From assembly GCA_003427395.1 (NCBI GenBank), contig BFEA01000485.1, positions 406,888 to 463,803 on the forward strand: a stretch of DNA of 56,916 nucleotides, written 5' to 3'. This stretch comes from Chara braunii (Eukaryota > Streptophyta > Charophyceae > Charales > Characeae). The number at the start of each line of letters is the position of its first letter. The first letter of the stretch is position 1. Below the pieces are notes generated by a model that was not told the origin of the DNA, did not search any database, and was given only the letters and a program-made list of their open reading frames with translations. Positions 9,618 through 19,297 of this stretch are shown here, one piece after another. The position numbers and the translations under genes are program-made.

Positions 9618-10965
9618 ACCCGGGGTTATCCCGGTAGCCTCAGCCGGTTTCGCTTACAACCATCAGGGTTGGAATAACTTTCTTCGCCATGCTTCTTCAG
9701 GGTAACACCTTTCTATGATACCAAACAACACTTCACCCTACCACACTAACTCTTCCAAACAACTTTCCTTCATTGTGAGCTCCCCTCTAACCTACCCCTA
9801 CATCCCATCTACTCTACTGTAACCTATCACCCCTACACTATTCATCCTACTACCACTTTATCCACCCTACCTACGAACACAGGCCTACTCGGCCTGAGAC
9901 CAGCCTACCATGGCCGGTTGGAACCACTGTTCCAAAGCACAATGGTACTCTGCCACCCTCCTCCCCTTGTTGACCTACTGCGGTCGTCCCCTCGAACATA
10001 CCCTGGTCCGTACAACCTCTGACTCACCCTGAACCTCCCCCCTCAGTCAGTCAACCACCTCGAGAGCTGAAGCCCCCGAGTCCGATGATAGGCCGCCAGC
10101 TGGTTACGAATTGCCCTCGTCTTCAGGAACCACCATAGTTGGCTGCAGCTGGCTTTCCCTTCCTTTGCCTTCCTCCGCCAGTCTACAGCGATTGCCTGTC
10201 TTATGCCTTTCTTGACTGCTGCTTTGATCTCCTTATCTGAGTACGGGCGTCTCTCAAACCTGGCTCGGTTCCGGTCCGCCGAGATGACTGCACAGATCAC
10301 CGATCTAACCACCTGTGCCACGTACGGCCACCCTCTCAGTCCCGTGCATGCCTCAGGGGGGAAACCTAACGATACCCATTTCTCATCCCATTCGATTCCC
10401 TCTCCTCCCATCAACTGCCAATGTGTGCCCCACCACCGCCAGATGCGTTTAGAGGCAGGGCATTCCCACCAGAGATGGCGTGTAGATTCAAACGGCCACC
10501 TACAGCAGGTGCATCCCATTTCCACCTCCCTTCCCCTGGCCTGTAGCCAAACCACAGAAGGCGTTACCAACAGTGATAACATCCACAGAATACTGGCGTG
10601 CATTTGGCAACTCCAGCAGAACTCGCCATAGCTTTCCAAAATTGCCTGCGTCCTCCTGGAGGTCTATAGGGAGCACTGCACTCCATCTTGTTATTGCCAC
10701 TGCCGCAGGAGATCTCTGAGGCCTCTTCGCAGTGAGGTAGGACTCCCCTGGAGAATACACTGTTAGATTCAGCCCCTGCGGGTGTGCCCTGGTGGCTCTA
10801 CCTCCAGACCAGGTCCATGCGTCCGGGTCAATCCTCAGGTCCTGCAGAGAAGTCTGTCCAACCCACTGTGTCTGCATCACCCTCCCTCTTCCATCTCTCC
10901 TCTGTATCACCCGTATCTGCTGTGGGTTGTCCCAAATTATCTGCGGTGGGTTGTCCCAAATTTGA
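9618..10965 (-). mobile_element. LINE-A copy, C-terminal domain and 3' UTR
   Basis: Two overlapping minus-strand frames (10910-10500, then 10639-10043) together encode the post-RT region and the C-terminal zinc domain: C-x2-C-x8-H-x4-C as CTCC...RHLWWEC, then helices with SADRN and VDWRRK words. A frameshift near 10630 separates them. The 3' UTR runs to 9618, where tail A (GGATAACCCCGGGT on the minus strand) is cut by the adapter. A short tandem repeat of GTGGGTTGTCCCAAATT lies at the 5' edge (about 10922-10963). RT and endonuclease are missing. Confidence 0.8.
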
Positions 10966-11164
10966 ATCGTTCTATCCTGCCCCTCTCAAGCTCGGGGGGT
11001 TTGTTTTTGAACCTTTGCGGCTTGCTATTTTTCTTTGCAGAAATTGAGAATATTGAGATTTCCCTGGAAGACTGCGATCAGGCCGGCAGGAAGGTCGCAT
11101 GCAGATGTACAGGGTTGGTGGAAGTGTGGATGCACAGCCTGGATGTACTGTCATGATGTCGATG

Positions 11165-11475
11165 TCAGGTCCCGTGATTTTTCGTTTTTTTGGGTCCAAA
11201 TAGCATTGTTTATGCGTTTTTAAATGAGAAAAGAACGCCACACACCATTTTAACCGAGGCTAGTCGGTCCCGGCCCCTGGGGCGTGGTCCCACTAGCAAA
11301 GAGGATCGGATCGAATGCCCGAATCTGGACGATTTTATGGAGATGTGCAGGAAATCGAGATTGAATTGCTTTTCTGCATCTCTGCTGAAACCACATCCAT
11401 ATTCAGGAGCTCGACCCTTTCCTTTTTGCTAGTGGGACCTCGGCCCTGGGCGCGAAAAATCACGTGGTCCCAAGA
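11165..11475. mobile_element. Foldback element upstream of the PRT1-like gene
   Basis: Outer arms: a GTCCCGTGATTTTTCG-like word at 11169 against the reverse complement of CGAAAAATCACGTGGTCCC at 11453-11471. Inner arms: GTGGTCCCACTAGCAAA at 11284-11300 against the reverse of TTTTTGCTAGTGGGACC at 11424-11440. The DNA between continues to pair imperfectly. This looks like a MITE. It ends about 185 bp before the PRT1-like start codon and could affect its promoter. Confidence 0.6.
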
Positions 11476-11658
11476 AAAAAAAAATTAAAAAAAATCACGT
11501 GGCCGCCGCTGTTTTGAGACATTCACCACTATTTCCCCAAATCGGGACTTAACTACTACTTTTAAAGATTGTGCGGATTTGCCACCACAGGGTGAGCGTG
11601 CCCTCTGACTTTTAAGTGCTTGAAGGTTCGGCGGAGGGAGGCTTAAAGCTGCGCAGCT

Positions 11659-14112
11659 ATGGCGGATGGACGAGAAGAAGTGATGCGATGGGGAGATGTG
11701 GACACGTGGCGGCCGCTGTTCCACGTGGATGACTTCTTGTGCGCTGTTTGCAGGGAACTGGCTTTCAAGCCTGTTGTGAATGTGTGCGGGCATATGTTCT
11801 GTCTGATGTGCATTCATAAGGCGATGAGTCCGATCAGGGGCTCGTCGTGCCCTCTTTGTCGGCGAGGCTACTCACACCTGCCACGTGTCTGTGCGCTGCT
11901 GGACAAATTCGTCGAGACCACCTTTCCAACGGAATACGCGGAGAGGGAGCAGGAGGGAGTGTTTGACGAAGTGCTGCAGCCGTTGGATGGTGACAGCGCC
12001 GAGGAGGAGGAGTATGGGGATGGAGATGGGGATGAGGATGGCCACCCCGAGGAAGTCGTCGATGATGACCAGGGAGGGGAAGCAGCAGCAGCAGCAGCAG
12101 CGTCTGCGGATGCGCATGTGCAGCGCGCTACGGTTGGAGATCACGCAGCAGCACCAGCAGCACCAGCAGCAGCGTCGGCGGATGCGCATGTGCAGCGCGC
12201 TGCGGTTGGGGATCACGGGGAACCATCGCCTCCGGTGAATCGTTCGCCGACAGATGACACGCCATCTGAATTTGCCCGGCGTCCTGATCACCTATCAAGA
12301 CTGGGTTTGCTCGTCTCTTCCTCCTCGGTAATTAGCACATCAGCAATTTTCGAGCTTGTAAAGCGGATAAGCAATCATAGCGAAGTCTCCCCAGGATCGC
12401 GTGTCTCTTCGTCGTCGAATTCTTCTTCTTCCTCTTCCTCTATGGAGGCTTCGTCGAGGAGGTCTGGCTACGCGCTGGCGAGGGTGCGTACTTCGACCGC
12501 TGCCGTCGCTGGCGCGCAGGGGGGCGATCGCGATCGCGCTCGCGATCGCGCTCGCGAGAACGAACGGCTGGGCGTTCACGCTGCCGTCGGGATGAACGAT
12601 GAGATGTCCATCCACAGCGGCGAGGGAACGACCCAGACAAGTGATAGGCGGCGGGACGCTGAGGAGAGTGGGGGGGTGATGGCGCTTGCGGAGGGGAGTG
12701 GACGGCCGAGGGGTGCGCAGTTATTGCAAAGTGAATATGATGATGGCCATCGATGGACTGTCACAGCGCTGGAGTGTGGGGCTGCCGGCGGCGAATCTGG
12801 CGAAGCGGTAGGCGCCAGCAGTGCCACGGCATGCACAAGAGGGGCAAATAGGAGAGGAGCTGACGGCCAACGAGGAGAGGAGGAGGAGGAAAAAGCGGGC
12901 GGCGATCGGGGTGGCGGGAGGAGAGAGACAGTAAGTAAGATGGGGACTGGTAGTCTTCATGCAGCGGGAGGGGGTGAGCTGCTTCGTGTTCAGCAGCAAG
13001 GGGAAGGCGGTCGTGAGCACGAGCAACAACTTAGGGTTTCCTGCTCCGCAGATGACAATGCTGATGAATCGTCACGCGAATGCAGACCAGATTCGCGGCG
13101 ATCGCGACCGGATTTAGGGTTGTTTCGATGCGGAATGTGTCAGAAGCTTCTAATCAAACCTGTGGTTTTGAATTGCGGCCATGGGTTCTGCAGTGTTTGC
13201 GCGCAGTCGCGAGGAACACCGTTGATTTGTCCCGATTGCGGCGCCCGGCAGCCGGAGCGAAGGCCTGGATTTTGCAGGATCCTGCAGAGCGTCCTAGAGA
13301 CCCTCTTCCCTGACGAGATCTCCCACCGCCAGACACAAGTCAAAGGCAAGTGTACTACTCCTGTTGCCAACCCTTCTCCTCCTCCGCCTCCCGCTCCCCC
13401 CCGTCCTCCTTCTGTGCCTACGTGGAGAGACGATGACACACACGAAGAGGAGGAGGAGGAGGAGGAGGAGAAGGATGATGGGAGTGTTGCGAGGATGACG
13501 ATGATGATTACAGAAGAAGGGGAGAGCGACGCTAATGGGAACCTCCCGGTGGCGGCGGGAACGATAACCAGGCAACAGCAAGAAGGGCAGCCTCAGCAGC
13601 CGCAGCAGGGTCAGCAAGCGAATCGGCATAGGATGATTCATCCCCAGTATGGATGCGATGGGTGTGGCGCCTACCCGATCATCGGACGGCGATACCGATG
13701 CCTGGACTGTCGGCCTCGGATTGGATACGATCTGTGTGGTGAGTGCTTCGATCGACGGCATCAGCTTGATGATGGCGGGCGGTTCAATCAAGGACACAGG
13801 GCGGAGCACAGGATGATGGAGAGGGACGAATTCGCGTTGATCTTCGGTCAGTTGGGATTCCATGAGTGGACTCCCGATCAGGAAATATGGCTAGTCTGGC
13901 TGATGACGACGATGAGGTCGGAGGGGGGGCAGAGGGGGGATGCAGGTTCTGGCAGAGAATCTGCACAAGCTGCCTCAGAGAACGCGATCGAGCCTTCGCA
14001 AGGAGGTGGAGGAGTCGGTGCGGGCACAGAGAGGTTAGGGGGAGGAGGGGTAGAGGTAGAAGAGAGGGGGGGCCCTCCCCCGCACCAGTGTGATGGAGGA
14101 GAAGGAGAATAA
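11659..14112 (+). CDS. PRT1: PRT1-like N-degron E3 ubiquitin ligase (RING-RING-ZZ)
   Basis: An 817-codon uninterrupted frame. RING 1 is C28, C31, C43, H45, C48, C51, C64, C67; RING 2 is C491, C494, C506, H508, C511, C514, C524, C527. A ZZ finger has C666, C669, C681, C684, C693, C696 and H713/H717, with YPIIG and IGYDLC words. Two RINGs followed by ZZ is the domain order of Arabidopsis PROTEOLYSIS 1, which recognises proteins with bulky aromatic N-terminal residues and ubiquitinates them for proteasomal decay. Arabidopsis PRT1 is about 410 residues. This one is doubled by low-complexity inserts: acidic, poly-Ala, poly-Ser and RD-repeat stretches between the RINGs, and poly-Pro, poly-Glu and Gln-rich stretches before ZZ. 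The start context is GCTATGGCG and all domains are in frame from here. No intron is needed, so a retrocopy is possible. The acidic and Ala-rich stretches may vary between individuals. Confidence 0.88.
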   Translation: MADGREEVMRWGDVDTWRPLFHVDDFLCAVCRELAFKPVVNVCGHMFCLMCIHKAMSPIRGSSCPLCRRGYSHLPRVCALLDKFVETTFPTEYAEREQEGVFDEVLQPLDGDSAEEEEYGDGDGDEDGHPEEVVDDDQGGEAAAAAAASADAHVQRATVGDHAAAPAAPAAASADAHVQRAAVGDHGEPSPPVNRSPTDDTPSEFARRPDHLSRLGLLVSSSSVISTSAIFELVKRISNHSEVSPGSRVSSSSNSSSSSSSMEASSRRSGYALARVRTSTAAVAGAQGGDRDRARDRARENERLGVHAAVGMNDEMSIHSGEGTTQTSDRRRDAEESGGVMALAEGSGRPRGAQLLQSEYDDGHRWTVTALECGAAGGESGEAVGASSATACTRGANRRGADGQRGEEEEEKAGGDRGGGRRETVSKMGTGSLHAAGGGELLRVQQQGEGGREHEQQLRVSCSADDNADESSRECRPDSRRSRPDLGLFRCGMCQKLLIKPVVLNCGHGFCSVCAQSRGTPLICPDCGARQPERRPGFCRILQSVLETLFPDEISHRQTQVKGKCTTPVANPSPPPPPAPPRPPSVPTWRDDDTHEEEEEEEEEKDDGSVARMTMMITEEGESDANGNLPVAAGTITRQQQEGQPQQPQQGQQANRHRMIHPQYGCDGCGAYPIIGRRYRCLDCRPRIGYDLCGECFDRRHQLDDGGRFNQGHRAEHRMMERDEFALIFGQLGFHEWTPDQEIWLVWLMTTMRSEGGQRGDAGSGRESAQAASENAIEPSQGGGGVGAGTERLGGGGVEVEERGGPPPHQCDGGEGE

Positions 14113-14750
14113 GAGTGAAGACGGGGAGGAGATGGTGGGGAAACGGGAGGGGGAAAAAGGGTAGGAGGAGACGCTGGCGGTGTGCAGCGGACGGGTGAGA
14201 GACCCGACCTCGTGACCGCCCCATCAGACAGCCATGGCACGTCATTGGAGTAGAGGAAGGGATAACACATGTAAGTGTAGTAGAACGTCGGTAGGTCGGT
14301 AGGTCGGTAGGTAGGGAGGGAGGTGGGGGTGAAGCCTGCAGAGAATTTTAGTTGTCAAATACAGGAGAGACTGCTTTCCTCATTCTGCATTCAGTGTGGT
14401 TGTACAAAATTCTACCAAGTAAGGAGGGGAGATTCTTAAGGAGGGGAGATTTCTTATCGGGACACAGGGAAGGCAAGAACATGAAGGGTTGGAGGGAACC
14501 CGGTATAATAGTTCTGTGACAACATCCACGTGGGCGGCCTTGTACGCAAGAGGAGGTTCTGAACAGGGGGAGTTGTAAGGAAGAAGATAGAAAAAAAACG
14601 AATTCATTCTTTTTTCTTCTTTTTTTCGCTTTTGCGCTCTCATATTCATGTGATGATATATATTATATAAAGATATGTGTGCGTGTGTACGATGTATACA
14701 TGTATATGTATACGTCTGTATATGTATATAACTGTGTGTATATTATATAT

Positions 14751-14753
<3 letters not shown>
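14113..14753. other. 3' flank of the PRT1-like gene
   Basis: Purine-rich on the plus strand. A GGTAGGTC minisatellite lies at about 14288-14320. No canonical AATAAA immediately after the stop. AT-rich TATATA sequence appears at 14655-14750. Confidence 0.5.

Positions 14754-14823
<70 letters not shown>
14754..14823. repeat. (GA)n microsatellite
   Basis: About 34 GA units. Confidence 0.95.
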
Positions 14824-14826
<3 letters not shown>

Positions 14827-15190
14827 CCCTTCCGCCTTGGCGCCGTTCAGCTTCTCAGATGGATGAGTCTGCCGTGAGACCATTATCCTGGTAAGTCGGA
14901 TATCTCGTCGTCATCCTGCTTCCACGGTTTCTCTTCATCTTCTCTCCCTTCTGTCTCTCTATTCATTTTCTCCCTCCAATCTCCCTCTTCAACTTTCATC
15001 TGCTGTGGGTGAAGTCGTGTTGTGAGTAAAGGTGACCACTTTCCTCAGGGGTATCGCGAAGTCTGGGCGGCGTGTTGAGTCGCTGCATCTTTTGGGCAGG
15101 CTGTCCAGGTTCATTCAACCCCCTGATGAGGCGATGAAAGTCGGAAAACCAGTCTGAGAGTTCGTCTTTCGTTGTTGAGGTGTGTATGGA
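14824..15190. other. Unassigned DNA
   Basis: Pyrimidine-rich at first (14890-14995), then unique-looking sequence. No gene seen. Confidence 0.4.
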
Positions 15191-15193
15191 GTA

Positions 15194-15334
15194 CATACAC
15201 AACACGTATGCACACAACACACAGCACACACAACACGCACACAACACACACACAATACACACACAACACACAGAAACACAACATACACAACACACATACA
15301 GCACACAAACACACAACATACACAACAAACATAG

Positions 15335-15370
<36 letters not shown>
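15194..15370. repeat. CA-rich microsatellite
   Basis: Imperfect CA/ACA repeat that becomes pure (CA)n at about 15336-15369, directly followed by TGGTTTTGTGG. Confidence 0.9.
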
Positions 15371-15371
<1 letters not shown>

Positions 15372-15389
15372 GTTTTGTGGAGTTGTGTA

Positions 15390-15590
15390 GGTATGCATAC
15401 ACTCTAGGAGGATAAACACCCATCCAAACAACTCCAATTACAAAAGGTAAAAACATGAAAAATTCTCTTCTGTTTAAATCGGAGGACTTATTAATGAAAT
15501 ACGGCTTGAAATTTCCAAACACAACACGATTATAGAGCCAACTGGAATAAGCTGCTCCTAAAATCATTCCAATGGCTGCTAATGTTGCCA
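15390..15590 (-). pseudogene. nad4: Nuclear copy of mitochondrial nad4 (NUMT), fragment
   Basis: The minus strand encodes about 67 residues matching the C-terminal part of mitochondrial NADH dehydrogenase subunit 4. Landmarks are ATLAAIGMILGAAYS, WLYNRVVFGNFKP, SDLNRREFFMFLPF and GVVWMGVYP. After GVYP a small deletion shifts the frame, and the last motif LECMHT is read in another frame. The piece has no start and is bounded by CA microsatellites on both sides, so it is a non-functional nuclear insertion. The word GCGAACATGACAA, at its edge (15593), recurs at 15692, and GGTTTTGTGG flanks it at 15371 and 15669, so the insertion sits within a local duplication. Confidence 0.88.
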
Positions 15591-15604
15591 TAGCGAACAT
15601 GACA

Positions 15605-15640
<36 letters not shown>

Positions 15641-15670
15641 GCACACGCACACACACTTGCACACACACAA
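15605..15670. repeat. (CA)n microsatellite
   Basis: CA run with some CG interruptions, on the other side of the nad4 fragment. Confidence 0.95.
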
Positions 15671-15714
15671 TGGTTTTGTGGTGTTGTGAACAGCGAACAT
15701 GACAACACACTGTT

Positions 15715-16590
15715 TAGGTAATCGCACTCGCCAGCAGGGTGTGTGCGCTCTGTGCGCTGGCTTGCACACCGGGTTAATATGGTTCCGATTGCCGAACCGA
15801 CTGTCGACCAAAATCCCGAACCAGACGTGAGACATCTGGGTGGTGGTTGCCTGCAGTGTGTTGACGTGCATACCCGGTGAACGCGGTTCAGCTGTTCGAA
15901 CCAAATGCCGAACCGAATGCGTAACCTTACTTGGGCTCGAACCAAATGCCGAATCGAACGGAACCAGACTCGAGTCGTCAGATTGATCGCGCGCAGTGCG
16001 TTGGCTTGCCCACCGGCTGGCTTTTCGAACCAAAATGCCTACCCAAGTGTCGAACCAAATGCGGAACCAAATCCCAATCTGAATGCCGAACTAAATGTCG
16101 AACCTGAAGTGAGATAGCAGAGGGATTGCGTTCAGGGTGTTGGCTTGCACACCGGGTCAATGAGGTGCAGCTTTTGGAACCAAATGCCGAACCAAGCGGG
16201 AGACATCAGAGTGATTGCCGTCAGTGCGTTGGCGTGCACAGCAAGGCGGTTAGTGTGGTGCAGCTTTTTTTTTTTTTTTTTTTTTTTTTGTTTAGCGGTG
16301 CAGCTTTTCGAACCGAAGGTTCGAACGAAATGCTGAACCGAACGTGAGACGTTAGGATGCCGCCAATGTGTCGACGGGGGCGCGGGTTTAGTTTATGTTT
16401 CGTGTATTTTCCAACGTGGTCGCACTACTAGTAGTAGGGCCGTGAGATTTTCAGATCGGATGGCAAGGAGCCATGTACACTCGCAACCAGAACAAAACTG
16501 CAAGAAGTGGGACATGGCCCCGGGTTAATGTCGATCAGCTTTTCGAACCAAAGGCTGAATGGGACGTGAGACATCAGGGTGATTGGCTTG
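15715..16590 (+). repeat. Degenerate minisatellite, about 100-150 bp period
   Basis: Repeating unit approximately GTGAGACATCAG..TGATTG..., CAGTG.GTTGGCTTGCACACC, GGGTTAATG.GGTTCAGC and TTTTCGAACCAAATGCCGAA. Copies are anchored near 15750, 15860, 16000, 16140, 16225 and 16540. A T run interrupts it at 16266-16289. The CGAACCAAATGC words create chance frames but no consistent protein. Confidence 0.7.
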
Positions 16591-16642
16591 TATACCAACA
16601 AGTATTCCCTCTCTCTCTCTTTTTTGTTTCTCTCCTTTTTTT

Positions 16643-17029
16643 GGGGGAAAAAGTTGTCGAAATGCCCCTGAAAGGTGGGGTATTTTGCCAGATACCCCTG
16701 AAAGGCATGGGTATGGCCGTCTGCCCTTATGACAGTAGTGAAACTTTGTGGAACACCCCACTCGCCAATCAGACCTGTCATCTTTTGCATATACCCCCAC
16801 CGGGCCCTGGGCAACTTGTCTATATGCCCCGGCCGGTATTTCTGGCCGTTGGACCCTGCAGAGTGCAAAAGAAAAATGCACGAGCCCCTGCAACCCAGGG
16901 CCAGGGTATATGGCAGAGTTTCCACCGAGTGGAACGGGGGCAGATGAGGCATTTCAGCATACCCCTGTGTTGTAGGGGTATCTAAGGACATAACCACACT
17001 TTTAGGGGTATTTCAACAATTTCCCCTTT
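16643..17029. mobile_element. Foldback (long TIR) element, about 387 bp
   Basis: The left arm at 16643-16716 and right arm at 16945-17029 are reverse complements with gaps. Shared blocks resemble GGGGAAA..GTTGTCGAAATGCCCCTGAAA and GATACCCCT. The terminal word GAAATGCCCCT is shared with the element at 8908-9265, so both belong to one group. No transposase. Confidence 0.65.
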
Positions 17030-17099
17030 TTTTCCTTTCCTTCTAGGGGGTGTGTAACGCCTCTGCAATGGCACTTTTTTGCAGAGCCTGGTGCACCAA

Positions 17100-17520
17100 A
17101 CCAAGATGGGGTTGGCCTATTGGTAGAGCACCAGAAAGTAAAAAATGTGTTCTCTTGCCGCAAGCAATTTTCTTGGGCATGCAGAAATGTTTGGTTCATC
17201 TCTTAAACCACCAGCACTTCCTAAGTCGTGCCTGCATACAAGCCACAATTTTAGGAAATGTACTGGCCAGTACAGGAGCACCCAAATTCATCCGACTAGA
17301 AATGTGTCTACTCTATTTTTTACGGTGGCGGATCGCTGGGCCAAGTACTGGTGGTTTACATATTTGTTTTTGCAAAGATTTTTTTTTTTTTTTTTTTTTT
17401 TTTGGTTGGGCGAAGGTCTTATATTCTCATATTACGAAAAATCATGTTGAGGCTGGGGACCTCACAATTCTACCCGGATCTGGGAGCATTACCCAGTGTT
17501 CGCTTTTGACGGGACCTCAT
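17100..17520 (+). mobile_element. SINE-like dispersed repeat, second copy
   Basis: Head with an A-box-like TTGGCCTATTGGTAGAGCA (17114-17132). Body 17232-17500 is shared with 5641-5830, with a 24-base T run at about 17379-17403 in the same place as the T run of the other copy. The word CTGGGAGCATTACCC (17483) recurs at 38189. Confidence 0.5.
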
Positions 17521-17559
17521 AGGACCCGAGGGCATACAAAGGTTTCCATCTTAAATCTC

Positions 17560-18440
17560 CAGTACACCGTTTAATCAGAAACTCTTCCTCTAACTCTTCT
17601 ACAATAACTAACTGTTTGCGCCCTCTAATCTTCCTACTTGCTCAGGTATCCAAAACGCCTACCCTAGCTTCAGCTATAAATTGCCACTCCTAACTTCCTT
17701 TTAACAGATTATGTTACTTCTAACAACAACACAACACGCCCAACGGCCTACATTACTTGAAACCAGAAGGGATGAGCACCTCCACTTCCTTCGCCCATCT
17801 TCACCTACTCGCGGAACTTCGACGGGATCCCAGTCCCCTGAGGTCTATAGCGAACCCAGATCTGACTGCTAATCCCTAGATGGTAGAAGCCATTTTGCCA
17901 GAATTAGTTTCTGTTCTGGTGAAATATCTGCAAGTTGTTTCCCAATCGCCCAGGTTTTACGAAACCAATGCTTGTCAGCCTTGTTCATCCAGTCCCCTCG
18001 TATGGCAGTCCTGACGTGAGTCAATATTTGGTGCTTCTGATACTCCACTGGAGTGGCTTCTCTTTCAAAGACTTGGTTATTTCGAGCCGACCAGATCACC
18101 TGCATAACCGCTCCCCTGCAGACGAGGGCTGTGTATCCCCACCCCACCTCCAACTGGCTGTTGGGCGGTTGTAGGCCAAAAAGTATCCAGTTATCAGTCC
18201 AGGGAAAGACATCTCCAGCAATCTTGGACCAGTGGAACCTCCACCAAGCCCAAATCTGTCTGGCCAGAGGACATTCCAGCCAGAGGTGGACATCTGTTTC
18301 CCAACTCCAGTTACACCGGCGGCAAGTTTCCGCAATGTTCATCTTCCTAGACTTCAGCCAGGTTGCGGTTGGGGTCAGAAGCATCGATTGTATCCACATT
18401 ATACTAGCATGCTTCTGAGAAGGGAGTTTCCTCAGTGCTT
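17560..18440 (-). mobile_element. LINE-A copy, C-terminal domain and 3' UTR
   Basis: Minus-strand frame from about 18440 to 17869. It reads ASIMWIQSMLLTPTATWLKSR, then a zinc motif CRRC...VHLWLEC (C-x2-C-x8-H-x4-C), then SARNN and GDWMNK words equivalent to ADRN and DWRR of the sister copies. It is uninterrupted through this domain and ends at a stop just before 17868. The open frame extends upstream to 18744, but that part is basic low-complexity sequence unrelated to LINE, so the copy is 5'-truncated near 18440. Confidence 0.78.
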
Positions 18441-19021
18441 GTGATAAGCCCAGACCCGTACCGCGCGGCTTCCCGTATCCCTGAGGGAAAATCCCACGGA
18501 AGCCCCGAGGCACGGATGCGGACAAACAGGGGGTTTTCTTTCTTTTTTGCTTTTGTTTTCTTTTCGAAACGGCTTTTTCATTTTGTTTGGTTAATAACTC
18601 CCGCGCGGGCGAATAGCGGCCGCGGAATGAAAACCAAGAAACAGTTTCGGTGGGGACTTTTTGAATTTTTGTGCGCGCGAGCCTAAGCTCCGGCTTCTTC
18701 GCGCGTCTCGCACCCCCGTTTCTTGCTTTGCAGCCCCGCGCCATCTTCCCTTCTTGCTGCGCGCATTTCCCCCATGCCGGACTCTTCGTCTTCCCCTCCG
18801 CCCAGCTCGATCCTTACCCCGCGAAGTGATTGGCCGCGTAGTTGGGATGCTCGGATCAATGTGGAGAGCGGGAAACCGCGCACCACTTGAAAGGACACCT
18901 CAATCACGTAGGACCATGCCATCCCGCGGGTCGAACCCTCTAACTCCCCGCCTTCCTCCTGTCCTGCTCATCTACAACCTGCGCTGCCCGCGCCCCGCGC
19001 TGACAACCCGCCGCCTCTCGC
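18441..19021. other. GC-rich DNA upstream of a promoter-like site
   Basis: Contains CGCG-rich stretches from about 18600 onward, unlike the AT-rich LINE next door. No protein recognised. Probably a promoter-proximal region for the ORF at 19073. Confidence 0.4.
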
Positions 19022-19022
19022 G

Positions 19023-19059
19023 CTATAAATTCGCACAACCCTCCCCTCTCTCTCTCTTT
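19023..19059 (+). promoter_or_regulatory. Plant-type core promoter candidate
   Basis: TATA box CTATAAAT at 19023-19030, then a pyrimidine patch (CCCTCCCCTCTCTCTCTC, about 19039-19059) and an ATG at 19073. TATA plus Y patch about 30 bp upstream of the likely start of transcription is typical of plant genes. Context is GC-rich. Confidence 0.5.
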
Positions 19060-19072
19060 GATCTCGGCTGCA

Positions 19073-19297
19073 ATGCTGCGCGAGCTATGTGCGAAGTCCG
19101 CGGCGCCGAACAGGTTCGACGAGCCCAAGGACGGGCGGAGTGACGACGTGGGGTGGGCCCGCGGTAGTGTCGGGGCGAAGCAGTCGGAGGGACTGAGCAA
19201 GGTTGGGGATTGGACGCCGGCCGCGGCAGGGCCTTGTGGCTATGGTGGTCGGTGGTCTTGGGAAGTTTTGAAGGCTGCGCCTAGGGGCGGCAGTTGA
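19073..19297 (+). CDS. Small ORF of 74 codons behind a TATA box, unknown function
   Basis: ATG at 19073 is the first after the candidate promoter; TGA at 19295. The product is hydrophilic, rich in Gly, Ala, Lys and Asp, with GWARGSVGAKQSEGLSKVGDW in the middle (no more is quoted) and a GYGGRWSWEVLK end. No family was recognised. No signal peptide or membrane segment. The N-terminus MLRELCAKSA could be weakly mitochondrial. It may instead be the first exon of a longer gene, since the sequence downstream is also GC-rich. Confidence 0.4.
   Translation: MLRELCAKSAAPNRFDEPKDGRSDDVGWARGSVGAKQSEGLSKVGDWTPAAAGPCGYGGRWSWEVLKAAPRGGS

Noticed and set aside
10203-10631. A 142-codon plus-strand frame
   Set aside because: It is antisense to the LINE-A C-terminal domain, which explains the codon pattern.
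15115-15945. A functional nad4 gene
   Set aside because: Only a short C-terminal part is present, the frame is broken after GVYP, and both sides are CA repeats.
15715-16590. A CRISPR-like array
   Set aside because: The repeats are long, degenerate and irregularly spaced in eukaryotic DNA, which is a minisatellite pattern.
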